Shown: positions 1-8,087, counted from the first letter of the stretch. The stretch: DNA of 14,148 bases from CAYNNP01 sp964398215 (GCA_964398215.1 CAYNNP010000174.1:1-14148), one strand, 5' to 3'. Program-made: numbers and translations. Notes: generated by a model not told the origin, from the letters alone.

Positions 1-121
1 CCCAAAGGGAGAGTGATTCATTCACGCGCTGTATCGCGACGCTAAAAACGAATCTTGTCGTTCACGACTTTTGTCGGGCGCATCAAGAGGGCCCAACGTA
101 CTTTGAAAAATGCAGGCAGAA

Positions 122-1632
122 TCAGAAGTTCATAAAGTTGCCAAAGCCAGGTAACGAGTTCCCGCCAGTCAGATTGTTTGAAAACTCTATCAACTTTCCA
201 ACTGGCAATTGCAAAGTGACGTCGACCTCAGAACTGCTTTGTTCAACATTCAGGCTGGCAAGGACATCTTCAATGATCGGTACTAGGCCGGCAGGGAGCA
301 TCGCTGAGCTGTCTTTAAACGTTTTGCGCCCTTCAGTTATCGATTCGCCCAAGCCGTCCTTGAGCTTTGTGCTCGTGGCTGCGTCCAGCATATCGGCTTG
401 GAACTTCAAGCCTAGATTGGAACCACTGAGAGACCCGCCTATCGTAACGGCGTTCGCTCCATTTTCGAATGCATCGATCGCATTCGAAAACCCCGCTGGA
501 GCACCTCCCATCATCATCGCAGTAGGATTCTTGCTTTTGAAAATACTCTTGTCGGTTGGAACCATACTGACAAAGAAATCTTGTCCCGAATCTGCGAAAT
601 CAAACTGCGGGAATCGTTTTATCACAGCGCCGCGATTGGCTACCGCATCCATGGTTGGCGTTTTGGCGATGACTAGCGTCCGTGAATCCGCCAGCAACAA
701 GCTGGAATCGGCGCCCTCGTACACAGAGAATCCATTGACTTCCGATTTGTTGAGTTTTGACATTTTCGAGACATCAACATCCTTGGAGAGTCGGACCACC
801 GCAACAGCACCACTCATCGACTCGCCGTCCAAAGCGCCTAAGGTGACAGACTCGACATCGCTAAGTGAGAGTCCTGTTTCCTCTCGCATTTCCGAAAGCG
901 AACTAGTGAACTGCGGATCGTTGGCAAGGTGTTCTTTATAGAGACTTGAATTAACAAGACGTGAAACTTTTATGTGCATCAGAACTTCGGTGTTTTCGGG
1001 CAACCATGTCATGTCGACGACATTTCCGTCCGCGCCACCTTTTTTCAGCAGGAAAAATGTTGTCAAACCAACCGGCAATAGGATTCCCACGATTGAGCTG
1101 ATGACAATCAACGGCGCTAGGCTCTTTGACTTTTTCTTTTTCTTCTTTTTCTTGCTCGCAGCAGTTTGGTTTGGTGATCTAGGTGGGCCCGGTGCGACGG
1201 CAAATTGACCAGGCTGTGCAGGCACGCCGCCCGGGGGCAAGTTTCCAAACGGGTTTGCGCCAGGAGGTTGCTGAGGAAACGGGTTCGTGGCAGCAGNNNN
1301 NNNNNNNNNNNNNNNNNNNNNNNNNNNNNNNNNNNNNNNNNNNNNNNNNNNNNNNNNNNNNNNNNNNNNNNNNNNNNNNNNNNNNNNNNNNNNNNNGTGG
1401 CAGCAGGTTGTTGGGGAAACGGGTTTGTGGCAGCAGGCTGTTGAGGAAACGGATTTTGAGGCTGAGGCTGACTTGGCGCTGGTTGCTGTGCTGGCGGAGT
1501 CGGGCTGGGCGCGGAGATCACGACTGGCTTCTTGCACGTTGGACAACTGATCTGTTTCCCATACAGCGATGGGTTGCTGATTGAAAACAGATTTTTGCAA
1601 TGAGGGCAGCTGTACTTTGCTGGTTGATTCAT
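122..1632 (-). CDS. Zinc-ribbon, NPFPQQP-repeat, single-span membrane protein (unknown function)
   Basis: I do not recognise a named function. Read from the ATG at 1632, the protein begins with a zinc ribbon (CPHC at residues 9-12, CPTC at 30-33). A Pro/Gln-rich stretch with ten-residue NPFPQQPAAT repeats follows, and the 100-N gap lies inside it. After the gap come more NPF repeats, eight consecutive lysines (codons at 1130-1153), one membrane helix (about 1120-1040; LIVISSIVGILLPVGL) and an extracytoplasmic domain of roughly 300 residues ending at the TGA at 122-124. The lysines suggest that the N-terminus is cytoplasmic. The two halves are in different frames across the gap, but a gap of 20+30k bases restores a single frame, so I treat this as one intact gene of 466+10n residues. 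A GTG at 1689 could add 19 residues, but zinc ribbons of this kind normally sit right at the N-terminus. It is transcribed divergently from the HlyD/M50 operon. Confidence 0.85.
1230..1456 (-). repeat. 30-bp coding tandem repeat (NPFPQQPAAT) interrupted by assembly gap
   Basis: Complete 30-base units are visible at 1397-1426 and 1427-1456, a diverged unit at 1257-1286, and a degenerate 27-base unit at 1230-1256. The sequence left of the gap ends with the first ten bases of a unit (gtggcagcag, 1287-1296). The sequence right of the gap starts with the same ten bases. On the minus strand the units encode NPFPQQPAAT, NPFPQQPPGA and NPFGNLPPG. The array is the evident reason the assembly broke here, and its copy number is unknown. 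Confidence 0.9.
1297..1396. other. Assembly gap (100 N, unknown true length)
   Basis: Exactly 100 N, the usual placeholder for a gap of unknown size. The reading frames on its two sides need a gap length of 2 modulo 3. The phase of the flanking 30-base repeat independently predicts 20+30k bases, which is also 2 modulo 3 (or a ten-base overlap of the contig ends if k is -1). The apparent frameshift in the zinc-ribbon gene is therefore an artefact. Confidence 0.97.
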
Positions 1633-1923
1633 CGGAGATTTGAAGTTGGAATGCTGGCGAAGTTTTGGTTTTGCATCAATCTTGGGCACAAAACCAGAGT
1701 CAGTGTGGCGCGATTATTCGGAATTGTCGTTTTTATTACTTTTGAAGTCGAGGTAGGCGATTTGAAGCCGTTTGGTGTCCCGACAACCCGCATGATTGCC
1801 AAAGTTACCCAATTTCGATGCGGTATTGCACGGTTTTGAGCGAGATGTTTCCATCCGACTTTCATCGCATCCCAAGATTGTATGGGCAATGTTGCTCGCA
1901 TTTTTTAATCTCCCGAAGTTCCA
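1633..1923. other. Divergent intergenic region, no recognised element
   Basis: These 291 bases separate the minus-strand zinc-ribbon gene from the plus-strand HlyD operon and must hold the promoters of both if the gene starts are right. I could not find a convincing -35/-10 pair for either direction, a strong Shine-Dalgarno before the ATG at 1924, or a clear palindrome. Open frames crossing it have no protein-like features. Confidence 0.6.
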
Positions 1924-2811
1924 ATGAACCGCTTCACACGCTTCAACGACCGTTTTACGGATGGTGTCCACATTGTGGTCATGCTCGTTGTTTGCAGCTT
2001 GTGTTCGTCGGCAGTTGCGGCGGAAATTGAGGGGTTTACAGAGCCTTATCGCACGGTCAACGTCGCGGCATCAGACTCTGGTATTGTTCGTGATATTCCG
2101 GTGCATATTGGTGACTTGGTCAGCGAAGGCGACTTGGTTGCAAATCTAGATTCTGATCTGCATCAGATCATGGTTGAGATGGCACAGGATAATCTGAAAG
2201 CCGAAGGAAGACTGAAGGCCGCTCAAGCAAAACTGGATCTTCGACAATCACGTTACAACAAACTGGTCGAAATTCAAAAGAGTGGTTTTGGTAGTGAAGA
2301 AGAAGTCCAACGTGCTTTCAAAGAAATTGCGGTTTCTAAAGCGGACTTGCAGGCTGAGCACGAAGATTTGATACAGCGACGCTGGGAGCTTAAAAGGCTG
2401 CAGCAACAACTTGAGCGGCGCAGCGTGCGTGCTCCTGTTACTGGTTTCATCTCGGAGATACTGAAAGATCCGGGAGAGTTCGTTGCCCCCAATGAACCGA
2501 ATGTTGTCACGATCGTCCAGCTGGATCCATTGTTGGCAAAGTTTTCTTTGAAGAGATCGCATGCGGCGAAGGTCAAGGTCGGTGATGAATTCAAAGTCGT
2601 TGTATCCAGTGGCATCCAAACTAAAGGCGTTGTCGATTCCATTTCACCTGTGATGGATGCTCAGAGCGGAACTCAAAGAATCAAAATTCGGATCCCTAAC
2701 GCTGATGGAAAAATCATCAGTGGTGAACGCTGCAAGATCAAGCTGCCGTACAGCTCTAGCGATGACGACACCGACAAAATGGCGTTCGATATCGTTCCGA
2801 ACACTCGCTAA
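1924..2811 (+). CDS. HlyD/RND-type periplasmic adaptor protein (secreted)
   Basis: This 295-residue protein has the build of a periplasmic adaptor (membrane fusion protein) as used by RND, ABC and MFS exporters. An N-terminal signal sequence (hydrophobic core HIVVMLVVCSLCSSAVA, likely cleavage after AVAA near residue 33) targets it across the inner membrane. Residues about 39-75 form the first half of a lipoyl/biotinyl-like domain (SGIVRDIPVHIGDLVSEGDLV). Residues 76-165 are a charged alpha-helical hairpin. Residues 166-200 form the second lipoyl half (RAPVTGFISEILKDPGEFV), followed by a beta-barrel-like segment to about 275 and a short acidic tail. No lipobox cysteine is placed for lipoprotein processing. 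It is the first gene of an apparent operon, with 14 bases separating it from the GAF-HlyD gene. No pump or TolC-like gene is adjacent. The family call is firm; the partner is unknown. Confidence 0.93.
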   Translation: MNRFTRFNDRFTDGVHIVVMLVVCSLCSSAVAAEIEGFTEPYRTVNVAASDSGIVRDIPVHIGDLVSEGDLVANLDSDLHQIMVEMAQDNLKAEGRLKAAQAKLDLRQSRYNKLVEIQKSGFGSEEEVQRAFKEIAVSKADLQAEHEDLIQRRWELKRLQQQLERRSVRAPVTGFISEILKDPGEFVAPNEPNVVTIVQLDPLLAKFSLKRSHAAKVKVGDEFKVVVSSGIQTKGVVDSISPVMDAQSGTQRIKIRIPNADGKIISGERCKIKLPYSSSDDDTDKMAFDIVPNTR

Positions 2812-2825
2812 ACCGAGGGCAATTC

Positions 2826-4700
2826 ATGGATGAAAAAAAATCAATTTCGGTAACACATACTGTTATCAAACCGTTGGGGGGCACGCAGCAATCGTTGAAA
2901 AAATGCTGTGCTGTGGATGCACGCTTGAACGATCGTTTGGGCGAATTGAGCTGCGAAGGATCGGACGCCTGGCAACTGGTCAACTCTATCGTGGATGCGA
3001 TCAAACGCGAGACTGGTTCGGAATCAATTGCGTATCTGCAGCTATTGGATGGCAAGACTGCCCGATTCATTGTGGGCAAAGAACTTTTGGAGCGATTGCC
3101 ACCTGAGTCGGCGACAAAAATGGCTGGTTGGCTGAAGGAATCCGTTTCCAGCGGCCAAACGACGGTGCATTCATTGTCGGGGGCTCATCAATGGGAATTG
3201 ATCTTTTCACCTGTTGCTTTTGCAGGCGTCGGCGGCGCGTACTGTGCGGCAATTCGGCAGGGCGATGAACACTCGGTTACGCCGGGGCATCTGTTGCAGG
3301 CGGTGGCGCACTCGCGGCATTGGCAAGATCGGTTGACAATCAAAGTTGCCGACAAAGAAGCCAATACGATGGCAGCGTTGCTGGAGCTGACCAGTGATCT
3401 TCAGCGGCACGACAACCTGGGAGATCTTTGCAAAGACCTGGCAAACCAATTGCAATCGCATCTGGACGCAGAGCGGGTTGTGATCGGACTTTGCGAGACC
3501 TCAGAGCTTGATTGCAAAATGGCGGCCGTTTCTGGTTTATCCCGCTTTGACAAACGCGCGGAACTGACGCGGTTGGTTGAAGCGACGATGAACGAGGCCG
3601 TCTTGCGCGGTAGCGTAACGGTGCTGAGCGATGTTGATGAGCGATTCCCTGAAGGGAGTTTGGCGCATCAAAAAATGATGAAAGCAATCAGCGCTCAAAC
3701 GCTGATCACTTCTACATTGGTTGACCACGATGAGAAAGTTGTCGGGGTCTGCTTGGTGGTCACTGACCGAAGCGACAATGAAACCGAAGCGAACTTCATC
3801 CGCACTGCTCAACCAATTTTGGGGCCGGCAATCGCTGCAACGCGACGTGAACAGGCCAGCATTTGGACTCGCGGACTTCGCAGAACCCGTAAACTGCTTC
3901 GCAACAACAAACTACTGGCGGCTTTGGCGGCCTGCTTGATTTTTGCATGTGCCATGATGGTCCCGATGACTTACCAGATCGGATGTGCCTGCCAACTTGA
4001 GCCTGTGTTCCGGCGGTTCGTCGCGGCGCCTTATGACGGGACGCTGAAAGAGTCGCATGTGAAACCAGGTGACATCGTGGAGGCTGGGCAGACGCTAGCG
4101 ACGATGGACCCAAGAGAATTGCGTTGGGAGCTTTCTGGCTTGGAAGCGGATTACAAAAGTGAGCGTAAGGCTCGCGACGCTGCTTATGCTCGCGATGAAA
4201 TTGCTCTCGCGCAGCAATCTGACTTGGAAATGAAACGTATCCAAGTCCAGATGGAATTGCTTCGGCATCGACTGGAAAACTTGGCTGTCAAAACACCGAT
4301 CAAAGGAATCGTGATCGCTGGTGATTTGGAAAAATCGGAAGGCGTGCCGCTGAAGATCGGACAAACGATTTTCGAGATTGGGCCTTTGGATGAAATGTTC
4401 GTTGAAGTCGCAATTCCTGAACGCGACATCATGTATGCGCGCGACCAAATGCCAGTTGAAATCACCTTGGATTCAGAGATGCGGCAGAACATCGCTTCTC
4501 GAGTTGAACGGATCTCGCCACGCGCGGAAATGCGCGATGGCGAAAGCGTCTATATCGCAGAAGTACGTCTGGACAACGAGCACGGTCGATTTCGCCCTGG
4601 GATGAAAGGCACTGCAAAGATCGCATCGGAACGTCGACGACTGGGCTGGATCCTATTCCATAAGGCGTGGGAATCGTTCGCGATGATGATCGGGGTATAG
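2826..4700 (+). CDS. GAF domain-HlyD fusion, single-span membrane protein
   Basis: This 624-residue protein has no signal peptide. The N-terminal part (about residues 50-170) looks like a diverged GAF-type fold. A clearer GAF domain, a small-molecule or redox sensor module, occupies about 182-335. One membrane helix follows at about 362-384 (LLAALAACLIFACAMMVPM), preceded by an Arg/Lys-rich stretch (RGLRRTRKLLR) that places the GAF part in the cytoplasm. The periplasmic part is HlyD-like: first lipoyl half at about 395-430 (VAAPYDGTLKESHVKPGDIVEAGQTL), a short helical hairpin at 435-485, second half at about 486-515 (VKTPIKGIVIAGDLEKSEG), then a barrel domain. The start is supported by GAGG about ten bases upstream. 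It lies between the secreted adaptor and the M50 protein, with 14 and 2 bases of spacing. I infer that it couples a cytoplasmic signal to the envelope complex; the ligand is unknown. Confidence 0.9.
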   Translation: MDEKKSISVTHTVIKPLGGTQQSLKKCCAVDARLNDRLGELSCEGSDAWQLVNSIVDAIKRETGSESIAYLQLLDGKTARFIVGKELLERLPPESATKMAGWLKESVSSGQTTVHSLSGAHQWELIFSPVAFAGVGGAYCAAIRQGDEHSVTPGHLLQAVAHSRHWQDRLTIKVADKEANTMAALLELTSDLQRHDNLGDLCKDLANQLQSHLDAERVVIGLCETSELDCKMAAVSGLSRFDKRAELTRLVEATMNEAVLRGSVTVLSDVDERFPEGSLAHQKMMKAISAQTLITSTLVDHDEKVVGVCLVVTDRSDNETEANFIRTAQPILGPAIAATRREQASIWTRGLRRTRKLLRNNKLLAALAACLIFACAMMVPMTYQIGCACQLEPVFRRFVAAPYDGTLKESHVKPGDIVEAGQTLATMDPRELRWELSGLEADYKSERKARDAAYARDEIALAQQSDLEMKRIQVQMELLRHRLENLAVKTPIKGIVIAGDLEKSEGVPLKIGQTIFEIGPLDEMFVEVAIPERDIMYARDQMPVEITLDSEMRQNIASRVERISPRAEMRDGESVYIAEVRLDNEHGRFRPGMKGTAKIASERRRLGWILFHKAWESFAMMIGV

Positions 4701-4702
4701 TC

Positions 4703-6931
4703 ATGAGCTCCACTGAAATCATCGAAGAAGAAAAGTTCAACTTTCGTGTACGCGAAGTTTCTGAGTTGTTGCTGACTCTGCGCGAGGATCTGCAGTTCAC
4801 ACCGCATCACGAATCAGGCGAGCCTTGCTATATCGTCGAAGATTCCGTGCGGTCACAGTACTTTCGCATTGGTATCGCTGAATATCTGTTGATCTCAATG
4901 TTTGATGGCAAGACCACCATTGGGCAGGCGCTGGTACGTTTGGCGCGCATCGAAGGCGATCATGCGCTGACGGAGCAGGAAGCCACGATCATTTGCAAAT
5001 GGTTGGTGGATTCAGAGTTGGCCACCACGGACACGTCAACAAAAACCGATCGGCTTGCCGACTTGGCGAGATCATATCAACGGCAAAAAAACATGGGGCA
5101 ACTGAACCCTGTGTCCACAAGGCTGCCGCTTTTTTACCCGGATCGGTTCTTTGAAAAAATCACACCGGTTGCGAAATACTTTTTTGGGAAAGCGTTTGCG
5201 TGTCTTGGGTTTTTGATTGCACTGTTCGCGTTTTATCAAGTCTTTCAAAACTGGAATTCGTTCACGATTGCGGCCGACGGAATCACACACCCGTCACGTT
5301 GGTTGTGGTTGCTGGTTGTGTGGGTCGTGTTAAAACTGATCCACGAGACGGCGCATGGCGTTGTTTGCAAAAAATACGGCGGTTCGGTTTACGAAGCCGG
5401 CGCGATCCTGATTTTGTTCATTCCGTTGGCATACGTCGACGTGACGAGTTCTTGGCGATTCCGGTCTAAGTGGAAACGAATCCACACAGCGTTTGCCGGG
5501 ATGTACATCGAACTCTGGATTGCCGCCTTCGCAGCGATTCTGTGGTCGTGTTTAGGGACAAGCGTATTGAGCGATGTTTGTTTTAACATTGTTGCGATGG
5601 CAAGCCTGACCACGTTGCTGTTCAATGCCAATCCGCTGATGAGATTTGACGGCTACTATTTTCTGTCCGATTTGTTGGAGATCCCAAACTTATACAGCCA
5701 GGGCAGCCAGTACCTTTCGTATCTGTGCCGACGCTATGTGATGGGTGAAAAGCAATCATCCGGTCTAGGGTTCACTTGGCGAGACAACTTCATTCGCGTT
5801 TACGGTATCGCGGCGTTGATCTGGCGGGTCTTTATCTGTTTTTGGATCATCGTCGGTGCATGTCTGATGTATCACGGTGTTGGATTGATCATCGCCGTGT
5901 TCGCAGTCGCCTTGTGGTTGGGGCTGCCTGCCTATCGGATCTACAAGTACATTTGCAAGGATGACGGATCGAGCTGGCATCGTATGCGACGATTGGCAAT
6001 CGCAACTTTATTGTTCGTCGGTTTTGGCTTTGCGTTTTGCCGGTACGTGCCCTGGCCTGGCGCGCATCGCGCTAGGGCGATTGTGCAGTACGAACCGCTG
6101 GACATTGTACGTGCAGCCAGCCCTGGGTTTGTACGCGAGGTTTTTGTGCAGCCAGGCGATTCAGTCGCGGAGGGGCAAGCGATTGCACGTTTAGAGAACC
6201 CCGCTTTGGTGTCTGAATTAGAGGACCTGGCGCTTGCGATCAAGCAATCGACGTTGAAGTCGCGCGTGTTCAAGCAGACCGAAGAAATGCATTCGTACCA
6301 AGCCGAGATGGAACAGCTTGCGTCGCTGCGGACCAAGCATGAAGAAAAACAGCACCAGTGTGACGACCTGGTACTGCGATCGAAATCCAGTGGAGTCGTT
6401 GTTGCACGCAACCTTCATTTGCTTTTGGGTACCTACCTGACAACGGGTGACGAGCTTGCGGCGATTGGTAATGAATCATGTAAAGAATTGAGGCTTGCGA
6501 TACCTCAAAAGCAATTCAAGCACTTTCAATATGAAGTCGGAGAGCCGATCAGTGCTCGACTCTCTGGAGGTGTTGTGTTGACCAGTACGATGAAGCAGGT
6601 GGTCCCTCGAGCCACATCGTTGGCGCCAGATCCATCGATGTACGCAAGCAATGGAGGGCCGCTTGCCAGTCGACCGAATGAGGACGACGAAGAGGGCGCT
6701 CCAGCGATGGTGCTGCTGAATCCGCACTTCACTGGCATCGTTTCGCTGTCAGAAGAACAAAGTGGGAATGTTCGTGTTGGGCAACAGGGTGTGATCTGGT
6801 TTGGCCACGGGCGTCAGAGCGTTGGCACCGTTCTGTGGTCAACACTCAAGGAGGCGTTGCCAGAGATTTTCAAGCGACAATATTCGTCACTTAGCGCAAT
6901 GAAAGTCACGATCGGCCCAACTGCACAGTAG
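4703..6931 (+). CDS. PqqD-like domain + M50 site-2 protease + HlyD domain fusion protein
   Basis: This 742-residue protein has three modules. Residues about 10-105 resemble PqqD-like RiPP-recognition domains: a strand-rich start, then AEYLLISMFDGKTTIGQAL, and a helical end at LTEQEATIICKWLVDSELA. Residues about 155-450 are polytopic (roughly eight helices) and carry the M50 zinc site: HETAH at 214-218 and the third-ligand motif NPLMRFDG with N310 and D316. The key residues are intact, so activity is plausible. Residues 455-742 are HlyD-like (SPGFVREVFVQPGDSVAEGQ), with a short helical hairpin and a barrel interrupted by an acidic, disordered-looking insert (around PNEDDEEG). I chose the ATG at 4703, two bases after the stop of the GAF-HlyD gene. 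The GTG at 4667 would overlap that gene and adds only 12 residues of no evident structure. Related M50-HlyD fusions occur in peptide export and maturation loci; the substrate here is unknown. Confidence 0.92.
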   Translation: MSSTEIIEEEKFNFRVREVSELLLTLREDLQFTPHHESGEPCYIVEDSVRSQYFRIGIAEYLLISMFDGKTTIGQALVRLARIEGDHALTEQEATIICKWLVDSELATTDTSTKTDRLADLARSYQRQKNMGQLNPVSTRLPLFYPDRFFEKITPVAKYFFGKAFACLGFLIALFAFYQVFQNWNSFTIAADGITHPSRWLWLLVVWVVLKLIHETAHGVVCKKYGGSVYEAGAILILFIPLAYVDVTSSWRFRSKWKRIHTAFAGMYIELWIAAFAAILWSCLGTSVLSDVCFNIVAMASLTTLLFNANPLMRFDGYYFLSDLLEIPNLYSQGSQYLSYLCRRYVMGEKQSSGLGFTWRDNFIRVYGIAALIWRVFICFWIIVGACLMYHGVGLIIAVFAVALWLGLPAYRIYKYICKDDGSSWHRMRRLAIATLLFVGFGFAFCRYVPWPGAHRARAIVQYEPLDIVRAASPGFVREVFVQPGDSVAEGQAIARLENPALVSELEDLALAIKQSTLKSRVFKQTEEMHSYQAEMEQLASLRTKHEEKQHQCDDLVLRSKSSGVVVARNLHLLLGTYLTTGDELAAIGNESCKELRLAIPQKQFKHFQYEVGEPISARLSGGVVLTSTMKQVVPRATSLAPDPSMYASNGGPLASRPNEDDEEGAPAMVLLNPHFTGIVSLSEEQSGNVRVGQQGVIWFGHGRQSVGTVLWSTLKEALPEIFKRQYSSLSAMKVTIGPTAQ

Positions 6932-6997
6932 TTTTGTCGCGTTTTGGATAATTCGCTGCGCCTAAAGTTGTCCAAGCTCGCCCCAATACGTATGCTG

Positions 6998-7022
6998 GTT
7001 TGTGTACGGAGTTCGTACAAAC
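6998..7022 (+). promoter_or_regulatory. Hairpin in the leader of the TraB-like gene
   Basis: GTACG (7004-7008) and CGTAC (7014-7018) pair around a five-base loop. The stem continues as GTTT (6998-7001) with AAAC (7019-7022) past a two-base bulge. No T-run follows, so it is not a standard terminator. It sits 33 bases before the chosen ATG at 7055 and could be an operator or leader structure. Function is unproven. Confidence 0.35.
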
Positions 7023-7054
7023 GTGACCGACTTGCAACCCGCTTTGGTGTTTCC

Positions 7055-8008
7055 ATGCGCTACCTACTGATCTTTGCATTTGCAGTTTGCTGTTTTGCTA
7101 ATTCGTTACAGGCCCAAAATGCGGTAGCCGACCCGCCGGCGGCCGATGAAAAGCCCCAGGCAGAACCGGCAAAGCAGAAGACAAAAGAGAAAACAGAAAA
7201 CGAGGATCACGACAAAGCAACCGATCAGTATGTCCGGGTCAAAAAATCCGAGGAAGGTAAATCTCTGGCTCTGCAGACAGCGATCGTTCGCTACAAGGGC
7301 AAGAAGGGTTCGCCATACGAAGGACAAATCGTTGATTTGGTCGGCGTCGTGCATATTGGCGAAGGCGATTACTACAGAGACCTCAACAAACGACTTAGCA
7401 AGTACGACACCGTTTTGTACGAATTGGTTGCACCCAATGGAACTCGCATCCATCCCGAAGATCTGAAGAAACGACGCTCGCTGTTGTCGTCAGTCCAGAC
7501 AGGGATGAAGGACATGTTGCAGTTGCAGTACCAATTGGAATTGATCGATTATATGGCGGAGAATTTTCGTCACGCGGACATGACGCCAGACGAATTTTCC
7601 AAGGATCTGAAGCGACGTGGAGACAGCGTTACGAAAATGTTGGCGCGTATGATGGGTGCTGGCTTGGCGTCATCGGCGTCAAGTGGCGGAGACGCTGGAA
7701 TATTGTTGGCCATGTTCAGTAAAGATCGACCCAAAAAGATGAAGCAGGCAATGGCACGCCAGATCGTTGATATCGAAATCTTGAACGCTGGTATCAACGA
7801 TACGAATGGCGAAAATACTTTGATCAAAGGACGCAACGCAAAGTGCTTTCGGATTTTGAAAGAGGAGCTTGAGAAAGGCAAAAAGAAGGTCGCCGTTTTC
7901 TACGGTGCGGGACATTTGCCAGACATGGCGTATCGTCTGGAACAAGATTTCTTTATGCAAGAACGCAAGACAACTTGGTTGAACGGCTGGGATCTGACGA
8001 CCAACTGA
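7055..8008 (+). CDS. Secreted TraB/GumN-like (TIKI-fold) protein, putative metallopeptidase
   Basis: From the ATG at 7055 the protein has 317 residues. It starts with a signal peptide (MRYLLIFAFAVCCFANSLQA) followed by a Pro/Glu/Lys-rich, probably disordered linker to about residue 70. The rest matches the TraB/PrgY/GumN family: a VGVVHIGEGDYY motif with H100, a following YELV with E123, and a C-terminal GAGH motif (284-287) with H287. These are the signature positions of the TIKI/TraB fold, some members of which are metal-dependent proteases. An upstream TTG at 6944 would add 37 residues in front of the signal peptide and is disfavoured. The 123-base spacing from the M50 gene makes co-transcription possible but not shown. 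A stem-loop follows the stop. The family call is good; enzymatic activity and substrate are inferred only. Confidence 0.82.
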   Translation: MRYLLIFAFAVCCFANSLQAQNAVADPPAADEKPQAEPAKQKTKEKTENEDHDKATDQYVRVKKSEEGKSLALQTAIVRYKGKKGSPYEGQIVDLVGVVHIGEGDYYRDLNKRLSKYDTVLYELVAPNGTRIHPEDLKKRRSLLSSVQTGMKDMLQLQYQLELIDYMAENFRHADMTPDEFSKDLKRRGDSVTKMLARMMGAGLASSASSGGDAGILLAMFSKDRPKKMKQAMARQIVDIEILNAGINDTNGENTLIKGRNAKCFRILKEELEKGKKKVAVFYGAGHLPDMAYRLEQDFFMQERKTTWLNGWDLTTN

Positions 8009-8023
8009 TTGCCCAACGCAACA

Positions 8024-8067
8024 CGCGATCACAATCGTGGGCTTGGCCAAAAACGAACGTGATCGCG
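8024..8067 (+). terminator. Candidate transcription terminator / inverted repeat after TraB-like gene
   Basis: Perfect nine-base arms CGCGATCAC (8024-8032) and GTGATCGCG (8059-8067) lie 16 bases after the stop of the TraB-like gene. The 26-base loop contains the palindrome TTGGCCAA. A pyrimidine tract (cctcctccttttc) follows instead of a clean T-run, so efficiency is uncertain. Confidence 0.5.
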
Positions 8068-8087
8068 CCTCCTCCTTTTCACTCATG

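Noticed and set aside
57..72. GTCG-TTCA-CGAC hairpin followed by TTTT as a terminator
   Set aside because: The stem is only four pairs and the T-run is on the wrong side for the minus-strand gene. No plus-strand gene ending here can be identified.
3..941. Long plus-strand open frame antisense to the zinc-ribbon protein gene
   Set aside because: Its translation is low in recognisable structure, it has no credible start or domain, and the minus-strand frame has clear domains. It is a codon-bias shadow.
122..1632. Zinc-ribbon gene as a frameshifted pseudogene
   Set aside because: The frame change coincides exactly with the 100-N placeholder, and the repeat phase predicts a gap that restores the frame.
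1818..2030. Cys-rich small open frame overlapping the HlyD start, considered as a precursor peptide for the PqqD/M50 system
   Set aside because: It overlaps the signal-peptide coding region out of frame, has no leader-like pattern or ribosome-binding site, and its cysteines are likely by chance.
4667..4702. GTG at 4667 as start of the M50 gene
   Set aside because: It would overlap the preceding gene by 34 bases and adds 12 residues with no structure. The ATG at 4703 fits tight operon spacing.
6944..7054. TTG at 6944 as start of the TraB-like gene
   Set aside because: It would place 37 residues ahead of an otherwise standard signal peptide.
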